From Vibrio galatheae (GTDB lineage: Bacteria; Pseudomonadota; Gammaproteobacteria; Enterobacterales; Vibrionaceae): a stretch of 64,000 nt of DNA. Numbering within the stretch: the first letter of the stretch is position 1; the number at the start of each line of letters is the position of its first letter. This document shows, in pieces, positions 63,179-64,000 of the stretch. The notes under the pieces are model-generated. The model saw only the letters and a list, made by a program, of their open reading frames with translations. It was not told the DNA's origin and did not search any database. The DNA is taken from contig NZ_JXXV01000012.1 of NCBI RefSeq assembly GCF_000967545.1, forward strand, positions 186,001-250,000, read 5' to 3'. The position numbers and the translations under genes were made by a program.

Positions 63179-63305
63179 CTTAATTAATTTATTAATATCA
63201 GTGATTTAACAGAAGCATACTCTTATTGCCCTTTAGCCTTGCTTGGCTTTAGTGCACCTCGCACCATTGCGGATTTTTTCGCCTAACCCTAAAGTGGTAA
63301 AGCAA

Positions 63306-63887
63306 TTACTTGAGCGCCTCTAAGGTTTGCAGCAGATTGCGCGCAACTTGCGCCAGTGTTTGGCTCGATTGCATCGCCGACTTGCGCATCGCTTGATAAG
63401 CCGCATCTTCATCCACTTGATGCATTTTCATCAACAGCCCTTTCGCTCTTTCGATTAACTTGCGCTCCTCTAATCGTGACTCCAGTTGTTCAATTTCACC
63501 TTCCAGCGCCGCTACGGATTGGCGAACTTGATGAGAATTGACAATCCAAGGAGAAAGGGAAAACTGCGTATCAGCCGGAATAAGAACATAGTCCATTTTT
63601 TCCGGTAACCGACTGATATCATTTTGATTAAGTTGTTTAAGCACCACAAGCAAGGGGTGCTTTCTCACGCGGCACTCTTCAATAATCAGGCGTAATTCTG
63701 CGCTAGGTTGTAACCAGCCCACGACGACATGAGCGTCTGGTTCACGATCGAGCATTTTTTCAAATTGGTTTAGCTGACAGCTGACGATGTTGTCGAATTC
63801 AGCCGCAAGCTGAGTGGTTAAACGCGCTAATTCTTCTACGCGGTCACTGCAAATAATAAGTGGAATTTTGGAGAGGTTGGTGTGCAT
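63306..63887 (-). CDS. nasT: NasT-like ANTAR-domain antitermination regulator
   Basis: 193 residues from the ATG at 63887, six bases after AAGGA; the ATG at 63893 abuts that site and is less likely. The N-terminal 110 residues resemble a receiver fold but lack clear phosphorylation Asp residues, as in other NasT proteins. A helix (S-V-A-A-L-E-G-E-I-E-Q-L-E) leads to the ANTAR domain (L-I-E-R-A-K-G-L-L-M, A-A-Y-Q-A-M-R-K-S-A-M). ANTAR binds paired leader hairpins and prevents termination. The target is probably the nrtA leader just downstream. Its usual partner NasS is not in the window. Confidence 0.9.
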   Translation of the reverse strand: MHTNLSKIPLIICSDRVEELARLTTQLAAEFDNIVSCQLNQFEKMLDREPDAHVVVGWLQPSAELRLIIEECRVRKHPLLVVLKQLNQNDISRLPEKMDYVLIPADTQFSLSPWIVNSHQVRQSVAALEGEIEQLESRLEERKLIERAKGLLMKMHQVDEDAAYQAMRKSAMQSSQTLAQVARNLLQTLEALK

Positions 63888-63890
63888 GAA

Positions 63891-63936
63891 CATTCCTTGT
63901 TGTGCTCTCTAATAATTAGAGACATAACAAGGAATG
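63891..63936. repeat. Long inverted repeat around the nasT start
   Basis: CATTCCTTGTT (63891-63901) and AACAAGGAATG (63926-63936) are perfect complements; inside them TCTCTAA and TTAGAGA form a second stem. The minus-strand AAGGA ribosome binding site lies in the outer stem. Confidence 0.75.
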
Positions 63937-63942
63937 TGCCAA
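63926..63942 (-). promoter_or_regulatory. Possible sigma-54 promoter of nasT
   Basis: Minus-strand TTGGCACATTCCTTGTT fits TTGGCACR-N4-TTG with a non-consensus -12 (GT). It shares AGTTGGCAC with the nrtA promoter. If used, transcription would start inside the inverted repeat. Confidence 0.45.
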
Positions 63943-64000
63943 CTGAGATTTGAGTTAGGTAAGCAATGATTTAGAGCAGTAGTTGGACCAAAACAGATAC

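Noticed and set aside
63246-63275. NtrC enhancer site upstream of the nrtA sigma-54 promoter
   Set aside because: TGCACC half-sites occur about 90 bases upstream, but not with the spacing or symmetry of an NtrC palindrome.
1-64000. CRISPR array, prophage or intact insertion sequence
   Set aside because: No regularly spaced repeats, phage structural genes or complete transposase were seen anywhere in the window.

Overview
The window reads as part of a Vibrio genome, most likely the smaller chromosome. The pointers are the CAI-1 quorum-sensing pair cqsA/cqsS, a VF530-type small protein, a Vibrio-type integron integrase, and the fabH-like/trxC pair, which from memory sits on chromosome 2 in V. 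cholerae. Coding density is high on both strands, there are two tRNA genes, and no CRISPR array, phage or intact insertion sequence was found.

Layout. 1-4160: start of an RND efflux pump with two lipoprotein adaptors and a divergent TetR regulator. 4200-7750: LysR/NAD(P)-binding pair and small proteins (VF530, GNAT, CYTH). 7990-9020: an integron integrase with no recognisable cassette array. 9100-13510: aromatic amino acid permease, a candidate structured RNA, a MarR/aldo-keto reductase operon with twin palindromic operators next to a broken SDR gene, and a protein resembling nitrate-sensing domains. 13690-17000: monooxygenase, beta-barrel protein, and a hydrolase/LysR pair. 17158-20724: two DUF1254/DUF1214 proteins between inverted remnants of an IS5/IS903-like element. 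20980-25620: small unknown protein, acetate kinase, porin, CueR, S4-domain protein. 25670-30010: solute-binding-like protein, PAS-EAL protein, and an M16-like protein without the zinc motif. 30072-35628: yejABEF peptide importer. 35790-41356: Aer-like receptor, CHASE4-GGDEF cyclase, YlqF GTPase, and a COG0523 GTPase behind a Zur-type box. 41773-44264: ClcA and a TehA-like channel. 44470-47777: cqsA and cqsS. 47971-55229: SbcCD, FabH-like enzyme, thioredoxin 2, MFS transporter. 55243-56768: a broken ygbA-like gene, GNAT, DUF4174, tRNA-Cys and tRNA-Leu. 56932-63887: nitrate import and nitrite reduction (nrtABD-nirBD) with a NasT-like ANTAR regulator.

How the genes work together. The clearest unit is the nitrogen locus. 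A NasT-like antiterminator precedes nrtA; the leader between them carries a sigma-54-like promoter, a hexaloop hairpin of ANTAR type and an intrinsic terminator just before the nrtA ribosome binding site. Imported nitrate/nitrite would feed NirBD, but no assimilatory nitrate reductase lies in the window. The quorum pair makes and senses CAI-1; the cqsA ribosome binding site lies in a predicted stem and CqsS has Phe at positions 104 and 170. No wholly unknown system is evident. The most unusual items are the composite-transposon-like DUF1254 cassette, the ANTAR/sigma-54 leader, the hairpin in the cqsA leader and the array-less integrase.
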